DNA of 64,000 nt from Mesomycoplasma ovipneumoniae (GTDB taxonomy: Bacteria; Bacillota_I; Bacilli_A; Mycoplasmatales; Metamycoplasmataceae), in contig NZ_CP079199.1 in the NCBI RefSeq assembly GCF_024758565.1, positions 248,001 through 312,000 of the forward strand, written 5' to 3'. Each line of letters begins with the position of its first letter. The first letter of the stretch is position 1. This document shows positions 31,429 to 40,597 of this stretch, in pieces. The notes beneath the pieces are model-generated. The model made no database searches. It saw only the letters and a program-made list of their open reading frames with translations, and was not told where the DNA came from. Made by a program: the position numbers and the translations under genes.

Positions 31429-31838
31429 AAATTATCCTTTAAATCAATGATTTTTTATGTTTGTATTATTGTTAATTAATTGCAATATTTATATAAATGT
31501 TACCAATAATAAAAATAAATATTAAATAAATTATACCATATTAAGTAAAAAATCCATATTAGTTTTTGTTCGCAATACATTATTAAAATAACGTAAAAAA
31601 ATGCTAAATAAGTAGAAAAATTTTTTGTAGTTTTAGTTTTTTTGCAATAAAATATTAGTATAATGCCTGTTCACAAGTTTTATCGGCCTCCTTTATGGAC
31701 TTGACTCGAAACAAAAAATCCAAAGACCACCAAGGCGCCAGCGGCGAAAAATTGAATACAAATTTGATCCAAAAATTATTTGAGTATTTAAAAAATGAAA
31801 ATACAAATTAGATGAATTAATGAAATAGGAGTAAAAAA
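31429..31838. other. intergenic region between cas9 and the acidic gene
   Basis: About 410 bases. It contains the cas9 promoter (31530-31535, - strand) and a + strand TATAAT near 31659. Two short + frames start near 31663 (MPVHKFYRPPLWTW) and at 31695 (MDLTRNKKSKDHQG, 38 residues). Neither has convincing support as a gene. TAGGAG just before 31839 is the ribosome site of the next gene. Confidence 0.4.
31530..31535 (-). promoter_or_regulatory. extended -10 promoter of cas9
   Basis: On the - strand, ATGGTATAATTTA contains TATAAT with a TGn extension (TGG). It lies 102 bases before the cas9 start, giving a leader of roughly 95 bases. No good -35 is visible, which fits an extended -10 promoter. 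Confidence 0.55.
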
Positions 31839-32522
31839 ATGGATATAGTTCAACTTGAAATCCAAAATTTATCAATAAAAGATAAAAAAGAATTAATTGA
31901 AGGTATAAATGAATTTAGACCTAAAAAAATTGATCTAAATAATTTAGATAAATGGTTAGAGTCTTATTTTTGAGATTTTCCTGACGAGTTTATTGCTTTT
32001 CAAAAAGGTTATAAATATTCCCTTTACAACCAAACTATTCAAGAAAATGATTTTAAAGATTTGGACTATGAAGATGTTATAGAGAGTTTAACACAAGATC
32101 AAAAAGATGAAATAATATGGGATATTTGTTCACTGGCCAAATATTTAAGGTATGAAAATGATAATGATTATGCAGATGCAGATGATCCTTATATTTGAGA
32201 ACCCACTGACGAAGATTGAGAAGATCTCAAAAAATTTGATAAAAAACTTTGAGAACAATATAAAAATAATAAATATATTTTAGTTATGCCTAACGGTAAA
32301 GATCAAGACGGTGCCGCATTTTTTACAGATGATGACGAGCTTATCCTTTTTGCTTTAAATGAGGAAGAGCTTGCGACTATACTTCTTAGGCGATATCGAA
32401 AAATTCTTGACCCTCATTACAAAGTCAATAAATGAATTGAAAAAAAATATGAGGTTAAATTGACACAAAAAGACAATTCAAAGCAAAGCAAGAAATTTAA
32501 AGCACCAAAAAAGAAAATGTAA
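31839..32522 (+). CDS. acidic hypothetical protein next to cas9
   Basis: The 227-residue frame has five UGA Trp codons and a good ribosome site (ATAGGAG, 8 bases before ATG 31839). The product begins MDIVQLEIQNLSIKDKKELI. It is strongly acidic between about 70 and 165 (DNDYADADDPYIWEPTDEDW), and ends in a Lys-rich tail (KQSKKFKAPKKKM). There is no signal peptide or membrane helix, so it is probably cytosolic. I recognise no family. A broken paralogue lies directly downstream (32552-32845), so the locus once held a tandem pair. Position beside cas9 invites ideas such as a Cas9 modulator or a phage-derived gene, but the sequence gives no direct evidence. Confidence 0.7.
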
Positions 32523-32551
32523 TTAAAGCCAATAAACTAGGAATGATAAAA

Positions 32552-32845
32552 ATGGCAAATATTATAGAACCAGAAGTAAAAAATTTATCAACCGAAGATA
32601 AAAAAATTCTATAAGTTTTTAAAGCCAAATCCAGATTGAGAAAATTTTAGCAATAGCGCTTTAGATAAAATGTTAGTAGATTATTTTAGAAAATATCCTA
32701 ATGATTTTATCACATTTCAATATAGTAATAAAAAAGGCTTTACAATCAAGCGCTAAAAAAACATGATTTTAAAGTTTTAATATATGGAGATGTCATAGAA
32801 AATCTAACCTCAAAGCAAAAAGATAAAATAATAGGTGATATTCTT
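32552..32845 (+). pseudogene. broken paralogue of the acidic gene
   Basis: It starts well (CTAGGAATGATAAAA, then ATG 32552: MANIIEPEVKNLSTEDKKIL), then hits TAA. Homology resumes in other frames: NPDWENF, ALDKMLVDYFRKYPNDFITF, then, after another shift, HDFKVLIYGDVIENLTSKQKD and KIIGDIL. These align with LDKWLESYF, FPDEFIAFQ and DVIESLTQDQKDEIIWDIC of the intact gene upstream. The C-terminal half is missing; the sequence passes straight into a decayed CRISPR repeat at 32846. Confidence 0.75.
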
Positions 32846-33397
32846 CGTTTTGTGCTGTACAATTTCTTAACAGAGTAAAAATGAAGACATCAGGAATCAT
32901 ATGAAAAAAACATGTGTGTATGTAATAAAATTGCATTTTAGAACAAAAGATGAATACCGCAAGGCAAGACGCAAGAGCAATTATAGTTATTGTCTTGTAG
33001 AATATTTTATTAGAATAAAGCAACATTTAGACAAAGGGATCTTAAAATGCCGTTGTTCTGGTGCTGTACAATTCATTAATTGAATAAAATGGCTCTACCA
33101 ACATGTTACCACTTATGGCATATTATTTCAGTGCTGCGAAATTTCTTACTAGAGTAAAACAATATTATATCTAATACCATATAAACAAACACGAACAGGC
33201 ACTAAATTAAACAAATCAAACCCTTTTTCAATAAATAGGATGACGCGCAAATGAAAAAATCACCAGCACAAGTTTTGATAATGATAACCTTATGATTAAT
33301 ACTAATTGGAGGTATAATTGCATCGGTTTAGAAGATATGACTTTATACCCCAAATAACCAAGTTTTTGCACTGTACAATTTTTTATTAGAGTAAATC
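32846..33397 (+). CRISPR. fossil CRISPR array (five to six decayed repeats)
   Basis: Decayed copies of the 36-base repeat lie on the + strand at 32846-32881 (CGTTTTGTGCTGTACAAT), 32911-32948 (weak), 32986-33021, 33055-33090 (GTGCTGTACAATTCATTAA), 33125-33160 (ends ACTAGAGTAAAAC) and 33362-33397 (GTTTTTGCACTGTACAAT). Most are 65-75 bases apart, close to the live array's 66. Intervening spacers have drifted in length. Similarity is strongest at GTGCTGTACAAT and AGAGTAAAA. No leader or cas gene adjoins it. Confidence 0.8.
33251..33331 (+). CDS. possible 26-residue membrane peptide
   Basis: ATG 33251 to TAG 33331 gives MKKSPAQVLIMITLWLILI followed by GGIIASV: two lysines and one hydrophobic helix, with one UGA Trp. 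A weak AGGA lies 13 bases upstream. It sits within the fossil CRISPR region and could be a signal-peptide stump of a lost gene rather than a functional peptide. Confidence 0.25.
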
Positions 33398-33472
33398 CTA
33401 ATCACAAATTTTAATAACTTTGACTATATTTATCTAATGGATTTAATAGTAAATGACTTAGAAAATGAAAAT

Positions 33473-34135
33473 TTAATTTGAATTTAAAAATTCTTTTAAT
33501 TGACTTGAAGGGACAAAAAAAGAAATACCTTGAACCGGTTTTTCATTTATAAGCCGAAAAGTCATTATCCCAATTACTTTGTTTTTAGTATTTAAAACAG
33601 GACCGCCACTATTTCCTGGCTCAATTGTGATACTAGTTCGAACAAAATTTTGATTAGATACTTTATTAGTTCCTGAAACTATTCCTTTGTTGATTGTCAA
33701 GCCAAGATTATGTGGGTTTCCAATTGTAAAAATTTCATCGCCATAGTTAAAATCTTCTTCTATTTCAAGATTTTTAACTTTTGTGTTTAGTTCCAAACTT
33801 AATATGTCATAGTTTGGTGAAATTTTTATAATTTTAGTTTTTTTGTAGTCTTTTTCATTTGCAAAACGGTAAAAAATATCAATTTCATCGCTATTTTCAA
33901 GAATGTGTTTATTTGTGATAATTTTATTATCAATAACAAAACCGGTCGCAAAAGAAACTTCCTCGTTTTTTTGAATCTTAATTTCAACAATTGACCTTAA
34001 AAGACTTTCATGGTTAATTTTTGGACTGAGTTTTATTCAATTATTTGTTAGTAAAACAACATTTGCTAACAAAATTCCAAGATTTAGAGCCAAAAACAAA
34101 CCAATAAACCCGTATTTTTTAGTGAATTTTTTCAT
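33473..34135 (-). CDS. membrane-anchored trypsin-like serine protease
   Basis: A 220-residue chymotrypsin-fold protease. The N-terminal signal anchor (YGFIGLFLALNLGILLANVVLL) would place the enzyme outside the membrane. The catalytic triad is visible: His77 in IITNKHIL, Asp110 in PNYDILSLEL and Ser176 in EPGNSGGPV, with GDEIFTIGNPHN and GISFFVPSS as supporting HtrA/S1-type motifs. No PDZ domain follows, so it is shorter than DegP/HtrA. Surface serine proteases are used by mycoplasmas to process adhesins and host proteins; its substrate here is unknown. A 17-base homopolymer lies directly upstream of its promoter. Confidence 0.88.
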
Positions 34136-34170
34136 TTTATCTAAAAGTGTCTTATTCTTAAGTGTTTATA

Positions 34171-34198
34171 ATTATACCTTAATTTTTTCTCAGACCAA
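34171..34198 (-). promoter_or_regulatory. promoter of the serine protease
   Basis: On the - strand, TTGGTC (34193-34198) and TATAAT (34171-34176) are separated by 16 bases, 36 bases before the start codon. This is one of the few recognisable -35/-10 pairs in the window. Confidence 0.6.
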
Positions 34199-34201
34199 GC
34201 A

Positions 34202-34218
34202 TTTTTTTTTTTTTTTTT
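34202..34218 (-). repeat. poly-A/T tract beside the protease promoter
   Basis: A run of 17 T on + (A on the coding strand) ends four bases before the -35 hexamer. Such tracts vary in length by slippage and can switch or tune mycoplasma surface genes; whether this one does is unproven. Confidence 0.6.
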
Positions 34219-34445
34219 AACAAAGGTTAATTTTAAAAAAAATTCAGATTTTATCCTCAAAAACACGGATTTACAGGCATTTTTGCTATTTATATTCACT
34301 AAAAAGTAATTTTTGCAATCATCCTGGGAAGCTCAGGATAATTGACTAAGTTTTCAAAAAACCAAAGAACAATTTTTGATCTAAAAGCATAAAAAAACCT
34401 ATGAATTCATAGGCTTTTTTTAGATTTTGGTCTTTAAATTACTAA
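34219..34445 (-). terminator. terminator of the S10-spc-alpha cluster and flanking spacer
   Basis: The hairpin CCTATGAATTCATAGG (34398-34413) is flanked by seven A on the left (34391-34397) and, after one C, by seven T on the right, so it can terminate either strand. It lies about 30 bases beyond the rplQ stop. A second perfect stem, ATCCTG-GGAAGCT-CAGGAT (34321-34339), has no T-run. The rest of 34219-34390 shows no gene. Confidence 0.75.
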
Positions 34446-34808
34446 CTAAACTAGTTCGATAATTGCCATTTTGGAATTATCACCATTTCGGCTAGGAATT
34501 TTCACTATTCGAGTATAGCCACCTTGTCTTTCTTGATAACGAGGCGCGATTTTGGTAAATAAATAAGGCATAACTTTCATTCCGTCTTTGGTTTTTTGGT
34601 TATATAAATAACTAAGAACTTGACGGCGAGCTGCTAGATCATTTTTTTTGGCTTTAGTTATTAGTTTTTCAACAACAGAACGAAGACGTTTTGCCCGTGC
34701 AAGAGTTGTTTTTAGATGACCATGTAAAATTAAAGAAGTTGCAAGTGAGCGGAAAACTTGGCGATCTCAGGCAGCATCGCGGGAATAAATTTGGTGCGGA
34801 TTAGCCAT
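34446..34808 (-). CDS. rplQ: 50S ribosomal protein L17
   Basis: A 120-residue protein starting MANPHQIYSRDAAWDRQVFR and continuing with LATSLILHGHLKTTLARAKR, the L17 core. RIVKIPSRNGDNSKMAIIEL closes it. L17 sits near the peptide exit. It is last in the cluster, 2 bases after rpoA, as in most bacteria. UGA encodes Trp in the AAWDR motif. Confidence 0.96.
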
Positions 34809-34810
34809 AA

Positions 34811-35809
34811 TTAGTTTTCTCCTTTTTGTTCGTTTTTATATATTTCAAGTTTTTCAATTATTTCCTGAACTGATTTACGGCCAAGATTTTTAATATTTTC
34901 AAAGTCATCTTGTGTTAAATTTTCAATATCAGAAATTTTATAATAATGTGCGCGTCTAAGCGCATTTATTGAGCGCACGGAAAGGTCGAGCGACTCAATT
35001 GCATCCGAAAAGCGGCGCGAAGGTTCTTCTTTGACTGTTGAGGGTTCAAAAAATTCCTCGGAAAATTTGTTAATGTTTTCGACATTTGCCAAAATATTAA
35101 GGTGGGCAAGCAAGATTTTTGAACCCTCAGAGACAGCGTCTTTAGCTTTAATTGAGCCGTCAGTTTTAATTGAAAAACTTAGTTTTTCTTCAACAATCGG
35201 GCTGGCTGAGTTAATTTCAACAGATTGATAATTAGCACTTAAAACCGGTGAAAAATCACTATCAACAGCCAAAACTGTGCCATCAAGGTTGGACTCCAGA
35301 CTTAGTAAAACTTCGTTTACGAATTTTTTGTTAGTTTCAAAATCGCTAAAACCTTTACCGGAGGTTATAAAAAGTTCAAATTTAAGTGAATTAACCCTCG
35401 AGACATCGGCAATATACAAATCGGGATTGACAATTTTTAGTCCACTATCAGAAACAATGTCGCGAGCATAAATTTGTCCGGCTTTTTGGCCATTAAAACT
35501 TGCCCGGTGAATTTGATTTTGGGCAAAAAGAGTAGGATCATAGAAAAAACGGACTCTTTTTAGGTTATTTAAGATTGTAACAACATCTTCAATTACATCA
35601 TCAAGAATACTAAATTCATGAGTTACGCCGGCAATTTTTACACCAAAAACTGCACAAGAAGTAATGGAAGACAGAACTACACGACGAAGAGCATTTCCGA
35701 TTGTATTTCCAAGTCCGCGCTCGAGCGGTTTTAGTTCAAAACTTGTTTCAAATTCACTAATTTGGTCAGTTAAGTTTTCAGAATAGTAAACATTTGCATG
35801 TTTTTTCAT
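34811..35809 (-). CDS. rpoA: DNA-directed RNA polymerase subunit alpha
   Basis: The 332-residue protein has the alpha N-terminal dimerisation domain (FELKPLERGLGNTIGNALRR, and SCAVFGVKIAGVTHEFSIL). A flexible linker follows, then the C-terminal domain with two helix-hairpin-helix units (LSVRSINALRRAHYYKISDI and LGRKSVQEIIEKL). It nucleates polymerase assembly and contacts upstream DNA. No UGA Trp occurs in the frame. The start lies 6 bases past the rpsK stop. Confidence 0.97.
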   Translation of the reverse strand: MKKHANVYYSENLTDQISEFETSFELKPLERGLGNTIGNALRRVVLSSITSCAVFGVKIAGVTHEFSILDDVIEDVVTILNNLKRVRFFYDPTLFAQNQIHRASFNGQKAGQIYARDIVSDSGLKIVNPDLYIADVSRVNSLKFELFITSGKGFSDFETNKKFVNEVLLSLESNLDGTVLAVDSDFSPVLSANYQSVEINSASPIVEEKLSFSIKTDGSIKAKDAVSEGSKILLAHLNILANVENINKFSEEFFEPSTVKEEPSRRFSDAIESLDLSVRSINALRRAHYYKISDIENLTQDDFENIKNLGRKSVQEIIEKLEIYKNEQKGEN

Positions 35810-35815
35810 AAAATC

Positions 35816-36220
35816 CTACCTTTTTTCCTGACGTTTAAATCATTTACGCGGTGGCCGAGTTCCATTGTGCGGGATTGGCGTAACGTCTTGGGTAAGTAAA
35901 ATATTAATTCCTGAAGTGATAATTTGCTTACGGGCTGCTTCTTTTCCTTGCCCAGTTCCTTTAAGGTGAACAACAACTTCGCGCATTCCGTGTTCACGGG
36001 CTTTTTGGGCAGCTGCAGCGGTTGCTAAGGTAGCAGCATATGCGGTTTTTTTCTTTGTTCCTTTAAAGCCAATTGATCCTGAACTAGCTCAAGAAATTAC
36101 ATTTCCTTGTTTGTCAGTAAAAGAAATTATCGTGTTTTGGTGTGAAGAGTGAATGTGGGCAATTCCGGCTGTTACATTTTTTGGACGGATTTTTTTAACT
36201 TTACGTGTATTAGTTGCCAT
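35816..36220 (-). CDS. rpsK: 30S ribosomal protein S11
   Basis: The 134-residue product shows the S11 core: [19 protein letters not shown], then [38 protein letters not shown] and [22 protein letters not shown] encodes two Trp, one in the invariant ISWASSG block and one near the C-terminus, so the standard code breaks it. It forms part of the platform near the mRNA exit. The start is ATG 36220, 7 bases after rpsM. Confidence 0.96.
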
Positions 36221-36226
36221 GATTAA

Positions 36227-36643
36227 CTATTTTTTACCTTTGTCTTTTTTTGCCATAATTGCTTTTCTTGGGCCTTTTCGAGTACGGGCGTTTTTCTGAG
36301 TTACTTGACCACGAACTGGAAGACCTTTACGATGACGGATTCCACGATAACATTTAATTTCAATTAGTCTTTTAATATTTGACTGAACTTCACGGTGCAG
36401 ATCACCTTCGGTTTTATAAGTTTTTGCAATATCACGAATGATTTGCAAAACATCTTCCTGAATTTCTTTAACTTTTGTATCTTGGGTTAAAACAGGATAT
36501 TTTTTCCCAAATTTTTCTTGCTGAATTGCAGCAGTTTTGTCAATTATTTCTGCAGCAAGCGATTTGCCAATTCCATAAATACTTGTAAGAGCAATTACAA
36601 TTCTTTTATGATTGGGGATTTCAACATTAAGAATACGTGCCAT
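36227..36643 (-). CDS. rpsM: 30S ribosomal protein S13
   Basis: A 138-residue protein, slightly long for S13 (about 120) because of an insert around [13 protein letters not shown] and a Lys-rich tail. Core motifs are [28 protein letters not shown] and [16 protein letters not shown]. It contacts the tRNA at the head of the 30S subunit. A 109-base gap to rpmJ upstream is the largest in this part of the cluster and shows no gene. Confidence 0.96.
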   Translation of the reverse strand: MARILNVEIPNHKRIVIALTSIYGIGKSLAAEIIDKTAAIQQEKFGKKYPVLTQDTKVKEIQEDVLQIIRDIAKTYKTEGDLHREVQSNIKRLIEIKCYRGIRHRKGLPVRGQVTQKNARTRKGPRKAIMAKKDKGKK

Positions 36644-36752
36644 ATTTTAAACTTATTTAAATAAATATATTTTCCTTTTTATAAAATTTTATTTTTCACC
36701 TCTAAAAATTTAAAAGTGAAAAATACTAACAAAATAGAACAAAAATCAAAAA

Positions 36753-36866
36753 CTATCCTTGTCTTTGTTTGTGTTTTTTTAAAACACAAATTACTCGGTT
36801 CACCGAACGACGCTTAATTATTTTGCAATCTTTGCAAATTTTTTTAATACTTGCTCGAACTTTCAT
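36753..36866 (-). CDS. rpmJ: 50S ribosomal protein L36
   Basis: A 37-residue zinc-binding protein, [20 protein letters not shown], with the C-x2-C-x12-C-x4-H pattern (C11, C14, C27, H32). It is usually placed between infA and rpsM, as here. Too short for most gene finders. Confidence 0.95.
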   Translation of the reverse strand: MKVRASIKKICKDCKIIKRRSVNRVICVLKKHKQRQG

Positions 36867-36903
36867 TTTTTTCCTTTAAATTCAGGTAATAATTTCAAAA
36901 AAA

Positions 36904-37131
36904 TTATTTAAAGCGGTAAACAATTCTTCCTTTTGAAAGATCATAAGGTGACATTTCAACCTTAACGCTGTCGCCTAAAATAATTTTAATGTGGTGAAGT
37001 TTCATTTTCCCAGCAACATGACAATTTAATTTTACTCCGTTTTCAAGAGTTACTTCATATTCTTGGGAGTTAAAAACGTGTGATATTTTACCTTGAAATA
37101 ATAATTTTTGTTCTTTTGAAGAATTTTGCAT
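36904..37131 (-). CDS. infA: translation initiation factor IF-1
   Basis: A 75-residue OB-fold protein: LLFQGKISHVFNSQEYEVTL, then NGVKLNCHVAGKMKLHHIKI and GDSVKVEMSPYDLSKGRIVY with RF near the end. IF-1 blocks the A site during initiation. ATG 37131 follows the map stop without a gap (TAGATG), so translation is probably coupled. Confidence 0.96.
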   Translation of the reverse strand: MQNSSKEQKLLFQGKISHVFNSQEYEVTLENGVKLNCHVAGKMKLHHIKIILGDSVKVEMSPYDLSKGRIVYRFK

Positions 37132-37884
37132 CTATTTTTGGTCCATTTCTGTTAGTATTATTCCCTTCCCGTCTTGAATTAAAATTGTCTGTTCATAGTG
37201 GGAAGTTTTTTTACCATCATTTGATTGTACCGATCATCCGTCTTTTAAAATTTTTATTCGCGGAGAACTTTGGACGATCATTGGCTCAATACAAATTACC
37301 ATATTATTTTTTAATTTTTTTCCTGTGCCTGGGACGCCAAAATTGAAAATATTGGGATTTTCGTGCAATTTTTTGCCAATACCATGGCCACAAAATTCAA
37401 CAGGGGTAAAAAATCCATAAGACCTTATGACTTGATGGATAGCAAAACCAATGTCACCCGTTGTTGCCCCAGGTTTAATTGCCTTGAAGCCGGCAAAAAA
37501 AGCTTCCTCAGCGCATTTTATTAGTTTTTCATTTTCAGCATTTGGGCCAAGTGATTTACTAAAAGCACTGTCGGCAAAAAAACCATTATAAGATAGTCCT
37601 AAATCAACTGAAACCAAATCACCTTCTTGAAGAATGTAGTCATTTGGAATACCATGAATAAGGATTTCATTAACACTTATACAAATAGTTGCCGGAAAAC
37701 CGTGATAATTTAAAAATGCTGGTTTGGCTCCTCTAGCAATAATCTCATCAAAAGCGATGGCATCAATTTCTTTTAAAGAGATCCCTGGTCTTACAAAGTC
37801 ATAAATTTTTTTCTTGACTTCTGCCAGGAGTTTAGCGGCAATTTTTAGTTGTTCAATTTCAAATTCTGTTTTAATTAGAGACAT
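37132..37884 (-). CDS. map: type I methionine aminopeptidase
   Basis: A 250-residue enzyme that removes the initiator Met. Metal ligands are recognisable: NYHGFPATICISVN (His), VSVDLGLSYNGFFADSAF (two Asp), FCGHGIGKKLHENP (His) and VICIEPMI (Glu). The final Glu is in SHYEQTILI near the end. A UGA Trp lies in the C-terminal part (KDGWSVQSNDGK). It overlaps adk by 10 bases; secY-adk-map-infA is the standard order. Confidence 0.96.
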
Positions 37885-38516
37885 TTTTCAATTTCATTAA
37901 CAATTTCATCCAAACTTCTTTCAACATTTAAATAATGAATTTTACCATGTTTTGCATAATAATCGACAATTGGCGTTACAGATTCATTAAATTTTTCGAT
38001 TCGAAGCTTAACAATTTCAGGGCGATCGTCAGGACGGGTAAATAAAGGCTCATTGTCAATGTCGCATGTATTTTCTACTTTTGGTTTTGCCAGTAATAAA
38101 TTATATGATTTTTGACATTTACTGCAAAACAAACGTTGAGAAAGGCGGCTAACTATTGTCTCTGGTTTGATTTCAAGATAAAAAACTTTGTCAACATCAA
38201 TTTTATTTTCGTTCATAAAATTGAGTTGATTTAATGTTCGCGGGTAGCCATCAAGGATATAACCAGTTTGAGGTGAGAGTTGACTGATAAAATTTGATAA
38301 TAAATCGTTAGTAATTTCATCAGGAACATATAGGCCATCTCTAACATAGTTTTGAATTTTCTCGGCAAAATCACGATCTTTTTTGATTTTTTCACGGAAA
38401 AGATTACCAGTAGAAATATGAACTAATTTAAACTTGTCAACTAGAATTTTTGAAATACTACCTTTTCCTGAGCCTGGAGCGCCAATTAGAAGAATTTTTG
38501 AATTAGATAATGACAT
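37875..38516 (-). CDS. adk: adenylate kinase
   Basis: A 213-residue kinase (ATP + AMP to 2 ADP). P-loop GAPGSGKGS near the N-terminus, NMP-binding GNLFREKI, GYILDGYPRTLNQ, and a zinc-type LID with CSKCQKSYN and a later Cys/Asp pair (NTCDIDNEP), then RPDDRPEIVKLR. The zinc-type LID is common in Gram-positive relatives. It overlaps map by 10 bases; secY ends 31 bases upstream. Confidence 0.96.
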   Translation of the reverse strand: MSLSNSKILLIGAPGSGKGSISKILVDKFKLVHISTGNLFREKIKKDRDFAEKIQNYVRDGLYVPDEITNDLLSNFISQLSPQTGYILDGYPRTLNQLNFMNENKIDVDKVFYLEIKPETIVSRLSQRLFCSKCQKSYNLLLAKPKVENTCDIDNEPLFTRPDDRPEIVKLRIEKFNESVTPIVDYYAKHGKIHYLNVERSLDEIVNEIEKCL

Positions 38517-38546
38517 TGTTAAATTTTTGAGACCTTTTTTAATTTT

Positions 38547-39968
38547 TTACCACAATAAATCACGACTTGACTTTGTTGAAGAAGAATCTTGTTTATATGT
38601 AAGATTTTTGCGAATTTTTTTGGTTTGTTTTAGCACTTTTTGTGCTCCATAACGTGCTTTAATTTGCGATACAGTTTCAAGAGTAGTTGTTGCTAAAATT
38701 ATTATCGAAGTTCCTGAAAAAGTTATTGCCGAAGGTAGACCTAACATTATCGCAATTGGCTGAAAAATTCCGAGAAAAGTCAAATAAATTGCGCTAAATA
38801 CTGAAATTCTAAGAATAACACCAATTAAATAATCTTCAGTTTGCTCGCCAGGACGAATACCGGGGATAAAAGTTGAATTTTTGGCAAAATCCTGGGAAAT
38901 TTTATCAATCCGTGATTGCTGAAGCGACATAATAATGCTAAAAATAATATTACATACAATAAATATACTAAGACCAATAGGATGATGAATTTGCAAATTA
39001 TTATCGATTCAATTACGGGCAGCTGAAGTGTTTCGGTCAAAAAATCCAGTCAAAAGTGAAGGGATTGAAACAACAATTAAAGCAAAAATTATTGGCATAA
39101 TTCCGGCTGGATTTAGTTTTAAAGGCAAAACCGATATTTCTTTAATGTTTTTGGACATTCCTGAACCAGTTTGTTGAATTGGGATTTTTCTCTCGGCCAA
39201 ATAAACATAAACTGATATAAATAAAATAGCCAAAAATGCAACAATATAAAGGATAAAACTAAGGACTTGTGTTATTAAGGATGAAGGCGAAGAAAGATCG
39301 ACTAAATACTCAAAAGCATGACGAAAACGTTGTGGAAGACCAACAATTATTCCCGAAAAAATTAATAACGAAGTCCCGTTTCCTACACCTTTATCGGTTA
39401 TCTGTTCGGCTAAAAACAAGGAAAAAAGCGAACCAGCAACTAAAATTAAGGGTAAAGCAAACCAAATATATGCAGCGCTAGTAATTTCTAAACGAACAAA
39501 GCCAAAACTTTCATTAAGAATAACGGTTCGAATTAAAACAATCGCCTGAATAAGCGCAACAAGGAGAGTCAAAAATCTTGTAATTATATTGATTTTTCTT
39601 CTTCCGGCAGGACCAGACTGGGAAAGTCGGTGAATTGGAGGGAAAATCTTTGTCTGAGCAATAAGCATAAACAAAGACGACGTAATAAAAGGGCTGATGC
39701 CTAAGGCAACAACTGAAAAATTAAGTAACCCGCCACCACCGACGGTATTAATGATACCTAAAAATGAATTGGTATCAATTTGAAATTGCAACAACCTGAG
39801 CCCAGGAATAGTAATTGTACCACAAACAATAAAAATTACCAATAAAAAAAATGTAAAAATTATTTTGCGGGCAAGAACTTTTTCTTTATAAACAAGAAGG
39901 ATATAATTTTTAAGACTTATATATCCAGAATTTGTTTTTTCTCAAAGTTTAGCAAAAAGTTTGCTCAC
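38547..39968 (-). CDS. secY: protein translocase channel subunit SecY
   Basis: A 473-residue, ten-helix membrane protein. Recognisable SecY landmarks are LGISPFITSSLFMLIAQ, the RRKINIITRFLTLL loop, GVGNGTSLLIFSGI, VYLAERKIPIQQTGS and LKLNPAGIMPIIFA. PGIRPGEQTEDYL lies in the cytosolic loop before the last helices. UGA Trp occurs in the N-terminal tail and at residue ~320. The only workable start is GTG 39968, which overlaps the rplO stop (TAGTG), so translation is probably coupled. Confidence 0.95.
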
Positions 39969-40414
39969 TAGTTTACCTCAGTAATTGAACCGCCGAGCTC
40001 TTCTATTTTAGCTAGTGCCGCTGCAGAATAAGCATTTGTTGTTACAAAAAGTTTTTTTGTTAATTCACCTTTTGCAAGTAATTTTGCTGGCAAATTACGT
40101 TTTTTAAGCACACCTTTAAGATAAAGTGACTCAAGACTAATTTTATCCCCATCTTGATAACGGCTTTCAAGATCGGATAGGTTAAAGATTTCATATTTTT
40201 TTGAGTTAAAATTGCGGAAACCAATTTTTGGCACACGACGAAATCAAGGGTTTTGACCACCTTCAAAGCCAAGACGAACAGTTGAACGTTTTTTTTGTCC
40301 AGATTGACCTCTACCGGCTTGTTTACCTTTTCCAGCAGCATGCCCACGCCCTTTACGGTGTTTTTTTGTTCTTGCACCAGGGGTATAAGTTAAATTTTCA
40401 AGTCTTATTGCCAT
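39968..40414 (-). CDS. rplO: 50S ribosomal protein L15
   Basis: The 148-residue protein starts [20 protein letters not shown] and has the L15 signature [20 protein letters not shown], then [18 protein letters not shown]. The final Trp of that motif is UGA, so standard annotation would lose the N-terminal third. A dedicated promoter lies upstream at 40444-40449. Confidence 0.95.
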
Positions 40415-40443
40415 ATTTGTTCCTATTTTTTTTAAGTTTTATA

Positions 40444-40449
40444 ATTATA
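40444..40449 (-). promoter_or_regulatory. internal promoter before rplO, with preceding hairpin
   Basis: The 183-base gap between rpsE and rplO holds TATAAT on the - strand (AAGTATAATTATAAAAC), 30 bases before the rplO start. A hairpin AGTGCCT...AGGCACT at 40504-40530 could attenuate upstream transcription. Together they suggest that rplO-secY-adk-map and later genes can be transcribed separately. Confidence 0.5.
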
Positions 40450-40597
40450 CTTTATTTTAAAACTTTTTTTCAAAAAACATAAAAAAAGTTTTAAGTAATT
40501 TTTAGTGCCTAAATTTTACCCTAAGGCACTAATAATTTAAAGATTTTTTGCTATTTTTTAAATAAAGGGAAAAATTTATGAATTTGAGAAGCAAAAG

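Noticed and set aside
31663-31811. Short + frames MPVHKFYRPPLWTW and MDLTRNKKSKDHQG before the acidic gene
   Set aside because: They overlap each other in different frames, lack good ribosome sites and resemble nothing I recognise.
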